Shown here: positions 17,537 to 26,456 of the stretch, one piece after another
How positions within the stretch are numbered: the first letter of the stretch is position 1
How the letters are laid out: every line of letters starts with the position of its first letter
Assembly: GCA_045595185.1 (NCBI GenBank)
Contig: JAZNZX010000005.1
Location: 29,687-93,686, forward strand
Reading direction: 5' to 3'
Source of the DNA: Fimenecus sp045595185
GTDB taxonomy: Bacteria > Bacillota > Clostridia > Oscillospirales > Acutalibacteraceae
Length of the DNA: 64,000 bases
Program-made: the position numbers and the translations under genes
Notes under the pieces: generated by a model
Database searches by the model: none
Seen by the model: only the letters and a program-made list of their open reading frames with translations
Told to the model about the DNA's origin: nothing

Positions 17537-18241
17537 TTGACTTTTTTATATATTCTTTTAGGAATTATTTTGTTTTTTGTTTTACTGTTAAGTATTCGTA
17601 TTACAATAAATGCTGAATATTTTGATGAATTTAAACTTAGTCTTTCTTGGCTGTTTTTAAAAATTCAGATTCTTCCTTCAAAGAAAAAGGATAAACCTAA
17701 AAAAGAAAAGAAACCTAAAGAAGAAAAGCCAAAAGAAGAACCTGCTCCTGAAACTGAAACGGACGAAGAGCCAAAGGAAAAGAAAGAAAATATTTTTGTT
17801 ACATTCTATAATAATCAAGGCTTCGACGGTGTTGTACAGTTAGTCAACAATGCTGCAGCTTCGCTGGGAAAGATGTTCGGTTCATTTAAAAAGCATATTG
17901 TTATTCGTGAGCTTTACTTATTTATGACGGTGACAGGTGGTTGTGATGCTGCTGAAACAGCTTTGCAGTACGGACAGCTTTGTCAAAAGGTATTTCCTGC
18001 TATGGGATTTATCTGTTCTAATTTACCTGTTAAAAAATATGATGTTGAAATTGAACCTGATTTTTTAGGACTTAAAAATACTGCACAATTTGCAGTGTCT
18101 GTACATATAAGACCGATTTTCTTTATAAATGCAATAATTGTTCTTGTATTCAGACTTTTGTTTAAGGTTGTATTAAAATTCCTTAAAGGAATTAAAAATA
18201 ATAACAAAAATCAAAATATAAATGAAGGTGGTGCTTTATGA
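17537..18241 (+). CDS. DUF2953 family protein (YtfI-like)
   Basis: The 234-residue protein has one N-terminal membrane helix (about 3-22), a Lys/Glu/Pro-rich linker (50-90), a DUF2953 core with GGCDAAETALQYGQLCQ, and a C-terminal hydrophobic segment. It starts at TTG after GGAGGTG. In Bacillus, ytfI (DUF2953) lies directly before ytfJ, and the same order is seen here with a 4-base overlap, so a sporulation-related role is likely but not shown. Confidence 0.8.
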   Translation: MTFLYILLGIILFFVLLLSIRITINAEYFDEFKLSLSWLFLKIQILPSKKKDKPKKEKKPKEEKPKEEPAPETETDEEPKEKKENIFVTFYNNQGFDGVVQLVNNAAASLGKMFGSFKKHIVIRELYLFMTVTGGCDAAETALQYGQLCQKVFPAMGFICSNLPVKKYDVEIEPDFLGLKNTAQFAVSVHIRPIFFINAIIVLVFRLLFKVVLKFLKGIKNNNKNQNINEGGAL

Positions 18242-18663
18242 TGAAAGATAAGTCATCAGCAGCAGGAATTCTCGAATCTACAATTGAAAAGGTTAAGGAC
18301 CTTGTTAATGTCAGCACAATCATTGGTGAACCAATGAAGGTTGAAGGCGGAGTTACAATTATTCCTGTTTCAAAGGTTACATATGGCTTTGCTTCAGGTG
18401 GCTCAGATTTCCCATCAAAATCAAATAAAGATATATTTGGTGGTGGCGGTGGTGCCGGTGTAACAATTCTTCCTGTTGCATTTTTAGTAATTGATGCTTA
18501 CGGTAATGTTGATGTTAAGCATATTACTGCATTTGATAATGCTGCAGAACGCATTGTAGGTCTTGTACCTGAAATGTTTGATAAGGTTTCAAATGCCGTT
18601 AATAAGGCGAAAATGGACAAGGCTGTTGCAACAGCTACAATTGGTGAAGAAACAGCAGAATAA
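18238..18663 (+). CDS. ytfJ: Sporulation protein YtfJ (GerW family)
   Basis: YtfJ/GerW family proteins are made in the forespore and affect spore germination. The 141-residue protein has the conserved VGEP-like segment IIGEPMKVEGGVTIIPVSKV, the glycine-rich stretch DIFGGGGGAG and the C-terminal LPVAFLVID. Two in-frame ATG codons lie at 18238 and 18241; either is possible after AAGGTGGTG. It overlaps the DUF2953 gene by 4 bases. Confidence 0.92.
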   Translation: MMKDKSSAAGILESTIEKVKDLVNVSTIIGEPMKVEGGVTIIPVSKVTYGFASGGSDFPSKSNKDIFGGGGGAGVTILPVAFLVIDAYGNVDVKHITAFDNAAERIVGLVPEMFDKVSNAVNKAKMDKAVATATIGEETAE

Positions 18664-18678
18664 GATATAAACTATCAG

Positions 18679-18704
18679 CGTTGAGGGCTTTTTGGCTCTC
18701 AACG
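18679..18704 (+). terminator. Hairpin between ytfJ and rluB (weak terminator)
   Basis: CGTTGAGGGC (18679-18688) pairs with GGCTCTCAACG (18694-18704). There is no proper T-run after it, so termination may be partial and transcription may read into rluB. Confidence 0.45.
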
Positions 18705-18741
18705 GTGATTCTATATTATTATAAAGGTATCAGGTGTAGTT

Positions 18742-19488
18742 ATGGCAGATAATAAAGTCAGACTTCAGAAATATTTGTCTGAGTGTGGTGTTGCATCAAG
18801 ACGTAAGGCTGAAGATTTGATTATGGCAGGTAAGGTTAAGGTTAACGGCAAACCTGCATCTATCGGTGACAAAATTGACCCTAAAAATGACACGGTTGTT
18901 GTTGCAGGAAAAAAAGTAAAGAAAACAAAGAAAAATACTTATATTATGCTTCATAAACCACGCGGATTTATTACAACTCTCAGTGATGAAATGGGCAGAA
19001 AGTGTGTTGCACAGCTTGTTGAGGATGTTGGCACCCGTGTTTATCCTGTAGGAAGACTTGACCGCGACTCAGAAGGTCTTTTATTATTGACTGATGATGG
19101 TGAGTTTGCTAATGCACTTACTCATCCTACTCGTCATGTCCCAAAGACATATCGTGTAACAGTAAGACCGACAATTACGGAAGAACAGATTACAGCTCTT
19201 ACAACAGGTATTGAAATTGATGGCAGAATGACAATGCCGTCAGAGGTTCGTGTGCTTGAGAAAAAAGAGGGCAGAGTTGTTCTTGAAATCATAATTTATG
19301 AGGGTCGTAACCGACAAATCAGAAAAATGTGTGATTCATTAGGCCTTGAGGTTGCAAGACTTAAAAGAACTCAGATTGGTTCTGTTAAATTAGGTATGTT
19401 AAAACAGGGGGATTGGCGTAATCTTACTGAAGAAGAAGTCCACAAGCTTATTGTTGCGTCATCTCTTGACAGAAAGAATTTGAAATAA
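18742..19488 (+). CDS. rluB: 23S rRNA pseudouridine synthase, RsuA/RluB family
   Basis: The enzyme isomerises a uridine in 23S rRNA (position 2605 in E. coli RluB). The 248-residue protein has an N-terminal S4 RNA-binding domain (about 6-55, VRLQKYLSECGVASRRKAED) and a catalytic domain with Asp107 in VGRLDRDSEGLLLLT, plus GRNRQIRKMCDSLG near the C-terminus, which is typical of RsuA-type enzymes. The exact target uridine is assumed from the family. It overlaps the next gene by one base. Confidence 0.92.
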   Translation: MADNKVRLQKYLSECGVASRRKAEDLIMAGKVKVNGKPASIGDKIDPKNDTVVVAGKKVKKTKKNTYIMLHKPRGFITTLSDEMGRKCVAQLVEDVGTRVYPVGRLDRDSEGLLLLTDDGEFANALTHPTRHVPKTYRVTVRPTITEEQITALTTGIEIDGRMTMPSEVRVLEKKEGRVVLEIIIYEGRNRQIRKMCDSLGLEVARLKRTQIGSVKLGMLKQGDWRNLTEEEVHKLIVASSLDRKNLK

Positions 19489-19862
19489 TGATTTTTTATA
19501 AACCGGTTAGTGAAATTGAAAAAGTTAAGGAAATATACGTTGATTTTTCATTTGATGATGATTGCATATATGGTTCGTATATAGGTATTGATGAAGATTC
19601 AAATGAAGTTGGCAGATGTCTTGTAAAAATTGATAAGTATAAATGTTATTTCCTTAGCGTTGAATGTGATTATTCCGACGGACTTCTTGTTGAAGGATTT
19701 TTGCGTTCAGGACTTAATTATTGTGCAAACAGAAATGCTTATATGTGCTATTGTGAAATTGAGGCAATAAGTAATGTTTTAAAGCATTTGGGATTTGAAT
19801 ATAAAAATGGTGTTTACAGTGGAGATATTCCTACATTATTAAAAGGTAGTTGCTGTAAATAG
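19488..19862 (+). CDS. Small Cys-rich protein, unknown (possibly GNAT-like)
   Basis: The 124-residue protein is not recognised with confidence. It starts on TAATG shared with the rluB stop codon, so it is probably made by coupling. The end (LKHLGFEYKNGVYSGDIPTL) resembles the last helix and strand of GNAT acetyltransferases, but the acetyl-CoA loop is not evident. It contains about nine Cys residues, including CYC and a C-terminal CC, unusual for so short a cytosolic protein. Confidence 0.65.
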   Translation: MIFYKPVSEIEKVKEIYVDFSFDDDCIYGSYIGIDEDSNEVGRCLVKIDKYKCYFLSVECDYSDGLLVEGFLRSGLNYCANRNAYMCYCEIEAISNVLKHLGFEYKNGVYSGDIPTLLKGSCCK

Positions 19863-19881
19863 TATTCACGGAGTTGAATTT

Positions 19882-20766
19882 ATGATTAGAAGTATGACCG
19901 GCTATGGTCGTTCACAGGCAGTAGTTGATACAATGAATATTACTGTTGAATTAAAAAGTGTAAATCACAGATATTTTGAGTTTAATTCTCGAGTACCGAG
20001 AAATTATGGCTTTTTGGACGAAAAGCTTAAAAGCTATATCGGTTCACGAGTTTCACGAGGAAAAGTTGAATGTTATGTTTCTGTTGAAAATTTAGAGGAT
20101 GATGAAATAGAAATTCTTGTTAATCATTCACTTGCACAGTCTTATCTTGGTGCATTAAAGGAACTTGCAGAAAGAAATGAGCTTAATCTTCGTGATGATT
20201 TAGCAATGTCATCACTTGCTCGTTATAACGATATTTTTACTGTACATAAGCAAGAAGCTGACGAAGAAAAAATCTGGAACGCTGTTAAATCAGTTGCTGA
20301 AACTGCAGTTGATAAGTTTATCGAAATGCGTGAAACTGAAGGTAACAAGTTGAAAAATGATGTTCTTTCAAGAGCTGATTTGATTCTCCGGAAGGTATCC
20401 TTAATTGAGGAACGTTCTCCTGAAACTGTTAAGGAATACAACGAAAAATTGATGGCAAGAATCAACGAATTTTTATCTGATGTTCAGGTTGATGAGCAGA
20501 GATTATTGACTGAATGTGCAATTTTTGCCGACAAGGTTGCTGTGGCTGAAGAAACAGTAAGACTCAGAAGCCATATTGACCAGTTAAGACAGTTCCTTGA
20601 AAGTGACGAGGCTGTCGGTCGAAAAACGGATTTTCTTGTGCAGGAAATGAATCGTGAAGCAAATACAATTGGTTCAAAAGCACAGGATGTTACAATTGCT
20701 CGTTGCGTTATTGACATAAAAGCTGAAATTGAAAAAATCAGAGAACAAATTCAGAATATTGAATGA
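19882..20766 (+). CDS. yicC: YicC/YloC-type endoribonuclease
   Basis: The 294-residue protein begins with the family signature IRSMTGYGRSQ and has the central ELKSVNHRYFEFNSRVPR block and the C-terminal DFLVQEMNREANTIGSKAQD motif. Members are cytosolic ribonucleases; YloC of Bacillus occupies the same position before remA-gmk-rpoZ. CACGGAG precedes the ATG. This gene opens the long conserved block running to spoVM. Confidence 0.93.
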   Translation: MIRSMTGYGRSQAVVDTMNITVELKSVNHRYFEFNSRVPRNYGFLDEKLKSYIGSRVSRGKVECYVSVENLEDDEIEILVNHSLAQSYLGALKELAERNELNLRDDLAMSSLARYNDIFTVHKQEADEEKIWNAVKSVAETAVDKFIEMRETEGNKLKNDVLSRADLILRKVSLIEERSPETVKEYNEKLMARINEFLSDVQVDEQRLLTECAIFADKVAVAEETVRLRSHIDQLRQFLESDEAVGRKTDFLVQEMNREANTIGSKAQDVTIARCVIDIKAEIEKIREQIQNIE

Positions 20767-20775
20767 GGTATTATT

Positions 20776-21030
20776 ATGAAATTGATAAATATCGGTTTTG
20801 GTAATGCCGTTAATTCTGACAGAGTAATTGCGATAATTTCAACAGATTCTGCTCCTGCGAAACGAATTCTTTCTCAGGCAAAAGAAAAAAATATGCTGAT
20901 TGATGCAACACAGGGCAGAAAAACACAAGCGATTCTTATTATGGATAGTGACCATATTGTTTCAACTTATTTAAAGGCTGAAACAATATTAAACAGAACG
21001 GAGATAGAGGGGTCCGGATATGGCGAATAA
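20776..21030 (+). CDS. remA: Extracellular matrix regulatory protein RemA (DUF370)
   Basis: The 84-residue protein matches the RemA/DUF370 family: LINIGFGNAVNSDRVIAIIS at the N-terminus and GRKTQAILIMDSDHIV in the middle. RemA is a DNA-binding protein that assembles as a ring and activates matrix and osmoprotection genes in Bacillus. It overlaps gmk by 11 bases, as in the conserved yloC-remA-gmk order. In Clostridia its targets are less clear. Confidence 0.92.
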   Translation: MKLINIGFGNAVNSDRVIAIISTDSAPAKRILSQAKEKNMLIDATQGRKTQAILIMDSDHIVSTYLKAETILNRTEIEGSGYGE

Positions 21031-21634
21031 AGAAGGTATGTTAATTCTTTTTTCAGGTCCGTCAGGTGTCGGAAAAGATACGGTGCTTGATGTTGTATTG
21101 AATAAGGATAAGAAATTACAAAAATCAGTTTCGTTGACTACAAGAAACATCAGAAATAATGAAATTGATGGTAAGGATTATTATTTTATTTCTTTTCCCG
21201 AATTTGAGGATATGATTGCAAAAGGTGAAGTTCTTGAACACGCACAGTACGGTTCAAATTTATACGGAACTCCTAAAGCACCTGTTGACAAATGGCTAAG
21301 TGAAGGGAAAACCGTCATTTTGAAAATTGAAGTTCAGGGTGCGGAAAATATTAAAAGAATGTATCCTGATTCTGTTGGTGTATTCTTACTTCCGCCTTCA
21401 ATGGAAGTGCTTGAAGAAAGATTGCGTGCACGAGGAACAGAAGATGAAGATGGTATCCGTGAGCGTCTTGAAATTGCTCGTGATGAAATACGCAAAAGTG
21501 TGGACTACGACTATTTTGTTATAAATGAAAATGTCGACAGTGCTTCTGATGATGTATTAACTATTATCAAAGCTCTCGATTTTTCACATAAAAGAATGAA
21601 TAATTTTATAAGTGAGGTAATAAATAATGTTTAA
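21020..21634 (+). CDS. gmk: Guanylate kinase
   Basis: Gmk phosphorylates GMP to GDP. The 204-residue protein has the P-loop GPSGVGKDT (13-21), with Asp in place of the more common Ser/Gly at position 20. The GMP-binding SLTTRNIRNNEIDGKDYYF and YGTPKAPV segments and the RARGTEDEDGIRERL lid region follow. It overlaps both remA and rpoZ, pointing to a tightly coupled operon. Confidence 0.96.
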   Translation: MANKEGMLILFSGPSGVGKDTVLDVVLNKDKKLQKSVSLTTRNIRNNEIDGKDYYFISFPEFEDMIAKGEVLEHAQYGSNLYGTPKAPVDKWLSEGKTVILKIEVQGAENIKRMYPDSVGVFLLPPSMEVLEERLRARGTEDEDGIRERLEIARDEIRKSVDYDYFVINENVDSASDDVLTIIKALDFSHKRMNNFISEVINNV

Positions 21635-21836
21635 TCCTGATTTAAGAGATGTGCTTAAAAACCGTACAAGCCGTTACTCTCTTGTTTCTGCAGTTGCAAA
21701 GAGAGCAAGAGAAATTTCGAGTGATGCACAGGAAAATGAAGAAATTCTTAACGATAAGCCTGTAAGTATTGCATTAGATGAAATTATCAGTGGTAAATTT
21801 ACGGTTGTTGAACCTGAAGAAATTCGCAATATTTAG
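21627..21836 (+). CDS. rpoZ: RNA polymerase omega subunit
   Basis: Omega helps the assembly of RNA polymerase through the beta-prime subunit. The 69-residue protein has the conserved RYSLVSAVAKRAREI helix and the C-terminal KPVSIALDEIISGKFTV. It overlaps gmk by 8 bases after AGTGAGG. In Bacillus coaBC follows here; in this window priA follows instead. Confidence 0.93.
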   Translation: MFNPDLRDVLKNRTSRYSLVSAVAKRAREISSDAQENEEILNDKPVSIALDEIISGKFTVVEPEEIRNI

Positions 21837-21877
21837 TTTTCAAAATCAAATAATATGAATAATAGGAGGGGCAGAAA

Positions 21878-24331
21878 ATGGGACTTTTAACTGTTGCAAA
21901 AGTTGCTGTTGAAAATACAGCGTATTCTTTTGATATGTTATTTGATTATTCTGTCCCTGCTTTTTTATGTGAAGAAGTTTTACCCGGAAAAAGAGTACTT
22001 GTTCAGTTTGGTAATTCGACAAAGAAAAGAGTAGGAATTGTTTTTTCGATTGAGTCAGGTGTTATTTCAACAAAAAAACTCAAAGAAATCAGTTCAGTAA
22101 TTGACGATGAGCCGTTATTAACAAGAGAAATGCTTAAAACTGCTTATTTTGTCCGTGACAGGTATTTTTGCACATATTATGATGCGTGTAAACTCTTTTT
22201 ACCGTTAGGCCTTTCGTTGTCTGTCAATGTATTTTATGCGGTTAATCCTGATTTTTCGGGAGTAATTTCCGGTGAAAAAGAAAATCAGATTTATGATTTT
22301 TTAAAGGATAAAAAGGGATTCACCAAATCTGAAACTATAATTTCAGAATGTAAGATAAAAAAATCATCTGTGCTTGATAAAATGGTTGTTGAAGGCATTT
22401 TACTGCGTAATGTGGATACACAGCGTAGAGTCAATGATTCAACAATAAAAATGGCTTGCTTAAAAGTTAATCCTGATGACGATTCAGAAACACTAAAAAA
22501 TCTTACAAAAAAGCAAAAAGAAATTGTTAATATTCTGCGTGATGTGGGTACAGCATCTGTTAAGGAACTATGTTATTTTACAGGTTATTCTCCGGCTGTT
22601 GTTTCTGCACTTGAACAAAAGGGTATTGTCGAGTTTTTTGATGATGAGGTTTTAAGGACACCTTATGAAGACACAGATGAATGTGAAACAAGCGAGATAG
22701 TTTTATCAGGTGAACAGGAAAATGCCTTTAATGGACTTTTGTCAATGTACAAGGATAGTTCACCAAAAGGTGCATTGTTGTTTGGTGTTACAGGTAGCGG
22801 TAAAACACAGGTATATCTTAAATTGATTGATGAGGCAGTAAAAACAGGCAGAGGAATTATTGTAATGATTCCTGAAATTTCATTGACTCCTCAAATGCTT
22901 TCTCTTTTTTACAAACGATATGGCTCTAAAGTTGCTGTTTTTCACAGTTCACTTTCTATGGGTCAACGCCTTGATGAGTGGAAAAGAATAAAAAGAGGAG
23001 ATGCACAGATTGCGATTGGTACTCGTTCTGCAATTTTTGCTCCTTTTGAAAATCTTGGTCTTGTGATTATTGATGAAGAACAGGAGCATACATATAAATC
23101 AGAAATGTCCCCAAGATACCACGCAAGAGAGGTTGCACAATACAGGATTGGTTGTCATAACGGATTATTGGTTCTTTCTTCAGCTACGCCATCAATTGAT
23201 ACTTACACAAAAGCAAAATCGGGTACATATTCTCTTTTCAAATTAACTGAAAGATATGGAAATGCTCTTTTACCGCAAGTAGAGCTTATTGATACAACAT
23301 ATCAAAGTGATATGGTTTTAGAAAATGTCAGTAAACATCTTGCTGATGAGATAATTGATAATTACAACAATCATAAGCAAACAATTCTGTTACTAAACAG
23401 AAGAGGTTATAATACATATGCCTCTTGTAGTGAATGTGGTACAGTCAATTCTTGCCCAAATTGCAGTATTTCACTTACTTACCATATTAAAAATAATAGG
23501 TTGATGTGCCACTATTGCGGATATTCTGTTCCATTTTCAGTAAAATGTAACAACTGTCATAATGACACAGTTAGATTTAAAGGAATGGGCACACAAAAAT
23601 TAGAGGAAGAATTAAGCCTTATTGTTCCCAATGCTCGTATTCTTCGTATGGATACTGACACAACATCTTCAAGATATTCATATGAAAAGTACTTTAAAAG
23701 CTTCGAAAATGGCGAATATGACATTTTAATCGGTACACAGATGGTTGCTAAAGGACTTAATTTCCCTGATGTAACACTTGTTGGTGTTTTAAGTGTTGAC
23801 CAGATGTTGTTTAATGATGATTATAAAAGTGGTGAACGAGCATTTGACCTTATAACTCAGGTTGTCGGTCGTAGTGGCAGAGGAAAATCACCGGGTAAGG
23901 CGTATATACAGACTTCTTTTACTGATAGTGAAATAATCTGTATGGCAAAAGAGCAAAATTATGACTCTTTTTATAATAGTGAAATTTCAATAAGAAAGAG
24001 TATGATTTATCCACCATACTGTGATATTTGTGTTATTGGTTTTTCATCTGAAAAGGAATATTCGGTCAATAAAGCTTCAACTTATTTTTTGAGTTTATTA
24101 AAGAATATTCATTCGGAAAAGTATTCTCAGAATAAAATAATTGTTCTTGGACCTGTTGCACCAAGAATTTCAAAAATTGGCGGAAAATACAGAAGCAGAA
24201 TTATAATAAAATGTAAAAATAATAAATCATTCAGGGAAATGATTAGTGAATTGATAATTCAGTTTGAAAAAGACAAAAGTCATAACAATGTCAGTGTTTA
24301 TACCGACATTAACCCTGAAAGTATTTTATAA
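21878..24331 (+). CDS. priA: Primosomal protein N' (replication restart helicase PriA)
   Basis: PriA reloads the replisome at stalled forks. The 817-residue protein has an N-terminal 3'-DNA-end binding domain (about 1-100), a Walker A motif in GVTGSGKTQVY, DEEQEHTYK as a DEAH-like box, and a zinc region with eight Cys (CSECGTVNSC, CPNCSISL, CHYCGY, CNNCHNDT). Helicase motifs GTQMVAKGLNFPDV and QVVGRSGRG are also present. The start follows ATAGGAGGGG. Confidence 0.96.
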   Translation: MGLLTVAKVAVENTAYSFDMLFDYSVPAFLCEEVLPGKRVLVQFGNSTKKRVGIVFSIESGVISTKKLKEISSVIDDEPLLTREMLKTAYFVRDRYFCTYYDACKLFLPLGLSLSVNVFYAVNPDFSGVISGEKENQIYDFLKDKKGFTKSETIISECKIKKSSVLDKMVVEGILLRNVDTQRRVNDSTIKMACLKVNPDDDSETLKNLTKKQKEIVNILRDVGTASVKELCYFTGYSPAVVSALEQKGIVEFFDDEVLRTPYEDTDECETSEIVLSGEQENAFNGLLSMYKDSSPKGALLFGVTGSGKTQVYLKLIDEAVKTGRGIIVMIPEISLTPQMLSLFYKRYGSKVAVFHSSLSMGQRLDEWKRIKRGDAQIAIGTRSAIFAPFENLGLVIIDEEQEHTYKSEMSPRYHAREVAQYRIGCHNGLLVLSSATPSIDTYTKAKSGTYSLFKLTERYGNALLPQVELIDTTYQSDMVLENVSKHLADEIIDNYNNHKQTILLLNRRGYNTYASCSECGTVNSCPNCSISLTYHIKNNRLMCHYCGYSVPFSVKCNNCHNDTVRFKGMGTQKLEEELSLIVPNARILRMDTDTTSSRYSYEKYFKSFENGEYDILIGTQMVAKGLNFPDVTLVGVLSVDQMLFNDDYKSGERAFDLITQVVGRSGRGKSPGKAYIQTSFTDSEIICMAKEQNYDSFYNSEISIRKSMIYPPYCDICVIGFSSEKEYSVNKASTYFLSLLKNIHSEKYSQNKIIVLGPVAPRISKIGGKYRSRIIIKCKNNKSFREMISELIIQFEKDKSHNNVSVYTDINPESIL

Positions 24332-24342
24332 GGAGATATAAA

Positions 24343-24813
24343 ATGGCAATTAGAAATATCAGAACGGAACAAGACCCGATTTTAAGAAAAAAAAGTCGTG
24401 TTGTAGAAAATTTTGATGAAAAATTATGGCAATTACTTGATGATATGAAGGAAACTATGGAACAAGCTGAAGGTGTTGGACTTGCTGCTGTTCAGGTTGG
24501 TATCCTTAAAAGAGTTGTCGTAATTGATGTTGGAGACGGCTTGATGGAACTTATCAACCCTGAAATCATTGAAACTGAAGGTGTTCAATGTAGTGCAGAG
24601 GGTTGTTTGTCCTTACCGGGAAAACAAGGTACAACTATGAGACCTATGTCTGTAAAGGTTAAAGCACAGAACAGAAACGGTAATTGGTGTGTATATAAGG
24701 GAACTGAGCTTAAAGCTAAAGCTTTTTGCCACGAAATTGACCATCTTGATGGTGTTTTGTATGTTGATAAATTAGCAACACAGGAACAAATTGATAAATA
24801 TTGTAAGGAATGA
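24343..24813 (+). CDS. def: Peptide deformylase
   Basis: Def removes the formyl group from nascent proteins. The 156-residue protein carries all three motifs: GVGLAAVQVG (44-53), EGCLSLP with metal ligand Cys88, and HEIDHLDG with His130, Glu131 and His134. The short length and the Val in place of the usual Pro in motif I are common among clostridial enzymes. It is translated next to fmt, the enzyme that adds the formyl group. Confidence 0.96.
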   Translation: MAIRNIRTEQDPILRKKSRVVENFDEKLWQLLDDMKETMEQAEGVGLAAVQVGILKRVVVIDVGDGLMELINPEIIETEGVQCSAEGCLSLPGKQGTTMRPMSVKVKAQNRNGNWCVYKGTELKAKAFCHEIDHLDGVLYVDKLATQEQIDKYCKE

Positions 24814-24821
24814 TTAGTAGA

Positions 24822-25760
24822 ATGCGTATAATTTTTATGGGAACACCTGATTTCGCTGTTCCTTGCTTAAAAGCATTGATTGATAGTGATAATGAGGTTG
24901 TCGGTGTTTTTACACAACCTGATAAACCTAAAGGTAGAGGATATGAGCTTGCTCCTCCGCCTGTTAAGGTTTGTGCTGTTGAGAATTATTTGAAAGTTTT
25001 CCAGCCTAATACTATGCGTGACGGAACAGCCCTTGAAATAATAAATTCATTGAATGCTGATTTGATTATTGTTGTTGCTTTTGGAAAAATTCTTCCTAAG
25101 GAAATTCTTGAAAGCGTTAAATTTGGTTGTATCAATATTCACGCATCTTTACTTCCTGTACTTCGTGGTGCAGCACCAATTCAATGGAGTATTTTAAACG
25201 GTGATGAAATCACAGGTGTTACAGCACAACAAATGGACATAGGAATTGATACAGGCGATATTTTGATGACCAAAACATTCAATATTCCTGAAGATATGAA
25301 TGCAGGAGAACTTTTTGATGTGCTTTCTGAAATGGGTGCTGAGGTTCTTATGGAAACGCTTGATTGTGTAAAAAATGGCACTTTAAATCCAATTAAACAG
25401 GATGATTCAAAATCAACATACGCATCTATGTTGTCAAAAGAACTTTGTCCTGTTAATTTCAGTAAATCAGCGAAGGATGTTCATAATCATATTCGTGGTC
25501 TTTATCCTTGGCCGATTGCTACTACAAAAATCAATGGCAAAACCTATAAAATCCATAAATCCCAAAAAGTTAATGAAAAATTCAATGGAAAAAATGGTGA
25601 AATTGTCGATAATAATAACCGTATAGTTGTTATGTGTGGTGACGGCAACTGTATTGAAATTCTTGAAATTCAGGCTGAAGGAAAGCGTAAAATGGATTCT
25701 GCAAGCTTTCTTCGTGGCAATAAAATTGAATTGGGTACAATTTTAGGAGAGTTGATATGA
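24822..25760 (+). CDS. fmt: Methionyl-tRNA formyltransferase
   Basis: Fmt formylates initiator Met-tRNA using 10-formyl-tetrahydrofolate. The 312-residue protein starts MRIIFMGTPDFAVP and contains INIHASLLPVLRGAAPIQWSI, the folate-binding and catalytic segment with Asn, His and a downstream Asp (IDTGDIL). The ATG at 24822 is preferred over the ATG at 24810 because AAGGA is then 12 bases away rather than adjacent, and it yields the standard N-terminus. The end overlaps yugP by 4 bases. Confidence 0.95.
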   Translation: MRIIFMGTPDFAVPCLKALIDSDNEVVGVFTQPDKPKGRGYELAPPPVKVCAVENYLKVFQPNTMRDGTALEIINSLNADLIIVVAFGKILPKEILESVKFGCINIHASLLPVLRGAAPIQWSILNGDEITGVTAQQMDIGIDTGDILMTKTFNIPEDMNAGELFDVLSEMGAEVLMETLDCVKNGTLNPIKQDDSKSTYASMLSKELCPVNFSKSAKDVHNHIRGLYPWPIATTKINGKTYKIHKSQKVNEKFNGKNGEIVDNNNRIVVMCGDGNCIEILEIQAEGKRKMDSASFLRGNKIELGTILGELI

Positions 25761-26455
25761 ACGGATATTATTATTTGTCAAACTATTATTACATTATTTT
25801 AGTGTTACCGATGGTAATACTTTCAATGGTTGCTTCCGCAAAAGTAAATTCTTCATTTAAAAGATATTCAGGTGTAATGTCAAGCCGACGAATTACAGGT
25901 GCTCAGGCAGCTTTTGAGGTACTTCGTTTTTATGGCATAACTGATGTGAAGATTGAACGAGTATCAGGCAATTTAACCGACCATTTTGACCCTAAATCAA
26001 ATGTTATCCGTTTATCTGATAATGTTTATAATTCAACATCAGTTGCTGCAATCGGTGTTGCTTGTCATGAGGCAGGTCACGCTGCTCAATATGCACAGGG
26101 ATATTCACCGATTAAGATAAGAAACACGATTTTACCTCTGGCTAATATCGGTTCAAAAGCAGGTATTCCTCTTGCTATTCTTGGTATATTCTTAAGCTTC
26201 GAGCCTTTAGCATATGCAGGTATAATTTTCTTTTCATTTGCTGTTTTATTTCAACTTGTTACATTACCTGTTGAATTTAATGCAAGTAAAAGAGCTTTAA
26301 ATGTTATAAGTGATGTTGATATTTTGAGTGACGAGGAGAAAAAAGGTGCAAAAAGTGTTCTTTCTGCTGCTGCTATGACTTATGTTGCATCTCTTGCTGT
26401 CAGCGTTGCAAACCTTTTGCGTTTGATATTATCAATGAATCGAAGAAGAAAGTAG
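25757..26455 (+). CDS. yugP: Zinc metallopeptidase, YugP family
   Basis: The 232-residue membrane peptidase has His104-Glu105-Ala-Gly-His108 in VACHEAGHAAQY and three to four hydrophobic helices (about 9-27, 128-150, 151-172 and near the C-terminus). The conserved NHFDP-like segment TDHFDPKSNVIRLS is also present. It sits between fmt and rsmB, where Bacillus has no gene. The substrate is unknown. Confidence 0.9.
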   Translation: MNGYYYLSNYYYIILVLPMVILSMVASAKVNSSFKRYSGVMSSRRITGAQAAFEVLRFYGITDVKIERVSGNLTDHFDPKSNVIRLSDNVYNSTSVAAIGVACHEAGHAAQYAQGYSPIKIRNTILPLANIGSKAGIPLAILGIFLSFEPLAYAGIIFFSFAVLFQLVTLPVEFNASKRALNVISDVDILSDEEKKGAKSVLSAAAMTYVASLAVSVANLLRLILSMNRRRK

Positions 26456-26456
26456 T

